Positions 63,861 through 64,000 of a stretch of 64,000 nt of DNA are shown in pieces. Numbering within the stretch: the stretch's first letter is position 1; each line of letters opens with the position of its first letter. The position numbers and the translations under genes were made by a program. Below the pieces are notes generated by a model, which ran no database searches, was not told the origin of the DNA, and saw only the letters and a list, made by a program, of their open reading frames with translations. The DNA is from Candidatus Schekmanbacteria bacterium (lineage in GTDB: Bacteria; CSSED10-310; JACPHN01), in assembly GCA_016188575.1 (NCBI GenBank), contig JACPHN010000032.1, positions 1-64,000 of the forward strand, given 5' to 3'.

Positions 63861-64000
63861 GCGCCTCCGGCGGCAGCGCCAGGCGGGGCCGGCGACGCAG
63901 GTCCAGCGCGTCCGGGTTGGCAAAGCGCGCCGGGTCGCGGTTGGCGGCATCGAGGATGGCGAACATGGCCCGAGCGATTCATTGGGCTACGTCGATCGTG
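63796..64000 (-). pseudogene. Cytochrome P450 C-terminal remnant
   Basis: The minus strand reads FAILDAANRDPARFANPDAL, which is the conserved ANRDP..F.dPd block of bacterial P450s, and directly afterwards LALPPEALIWRPYRLVREST, which is the P450 C-terminal strand. The heme-binding loop (FGxGxHxCxG, about 35 residues) that should lie between them is absent, and an in-frame TGA interrupts the preceding IAR block near 63979. The gene runs off the right edge. It cannot bind heme and is a decayed copy. Its end overlaps the Nif11 gene by 65 bp. Confidence 0.65.

Overview
The window is GC-rich (roughly two thirds G+C by eye) and is dense with large signalling proteins: Ser/Thr protein kinases fused to AAA-type ATPase and TPR modules, a cyclase-ATPase-TPR protein, a hybrid PAS histidine kinase and a sigma-54 activator. 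Together with many predicted lipoproteins and a 2-oxoacid:ferredoxin oxidoreductase, this points to a Myxococcota-like or related deltaproteobacterial lineage. That placement rests on gene content only.

Layout. 1-8907: TPR lipoprotein (partial), M16 peptidase, korAB, oligopeptidase B. 8914-16335: two paralogous kinase-ATPase-TPR genes transcribed head to head; the right one is broken near its 3' end. 16494-23020: Uma2-type nuclease, tRNA-Thr(CGT), NYN protein, hemolysin III-type membrane protein, lysophospholipid-type acyltransferase, MocR regulator coupled to a radical SAM gene. 23155-25852: csoR-copA copper module with a visible promoter and operator-like site; copA has lost its TGD motif through an internal deletion and frameshift. 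26051-32810: hydantoinase, HExxH protein, sigma-54 activator with a -24/-12 promoter immediately downstream, which should drive a lipoprotein-TPR pair, then a His/Asp-rich lipoprotein. 33033-40724: a tightly coupled operon of ketosynthase, ketosynthase-like protein without His residues, acyl carrier protein and a 1362-residue repeat protein, followed by a two-TM protein and a receiver domain. 40963-50570: NmrA-like protein, methyltransferase-like protein, then a minus-strand run of tandem pseudokinase-kinase, lipoprotein, rRNA pseudouridine synthase, pabC and pabB. 50764-53836: TraB/GumN-type protein, MoxR ATPase and VWA protein. 53863-63138: hybrid histidine kinase and a second head-to-head pair (ATPase-TPR with a vestigial kinase lobe; cyclase-ATPase-TPR). 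63139-64000: a decayed tail with a DruA-like (DUF4338) remnant, a Nif11-type leader gene and a P450 remnant.

Two themes run across the window. First, a family of palindromic intergenic elements of about 120-200 bp with 11-bp terminal inverted repeats sits at gene ends; one copy supplies the stop codon of the M16 peptidase and another appears to supply the signal-peptide region of a lipoprotein. Second, at least three genes (kinase at 12722, copA, P450) carry short internal deletions, two of them frameshifting, which remove pieces of otherwise good domains. They may be real decay or assembly errors. The best candidate for an undescribed system is the ketosynthase / ketosynthase-like / ACP / giant repeat-protein operon, which has the gene order of a minimal type II polyketide synthase but, in place of tailoring enzymes, a huge hydrophobic repeat protein.
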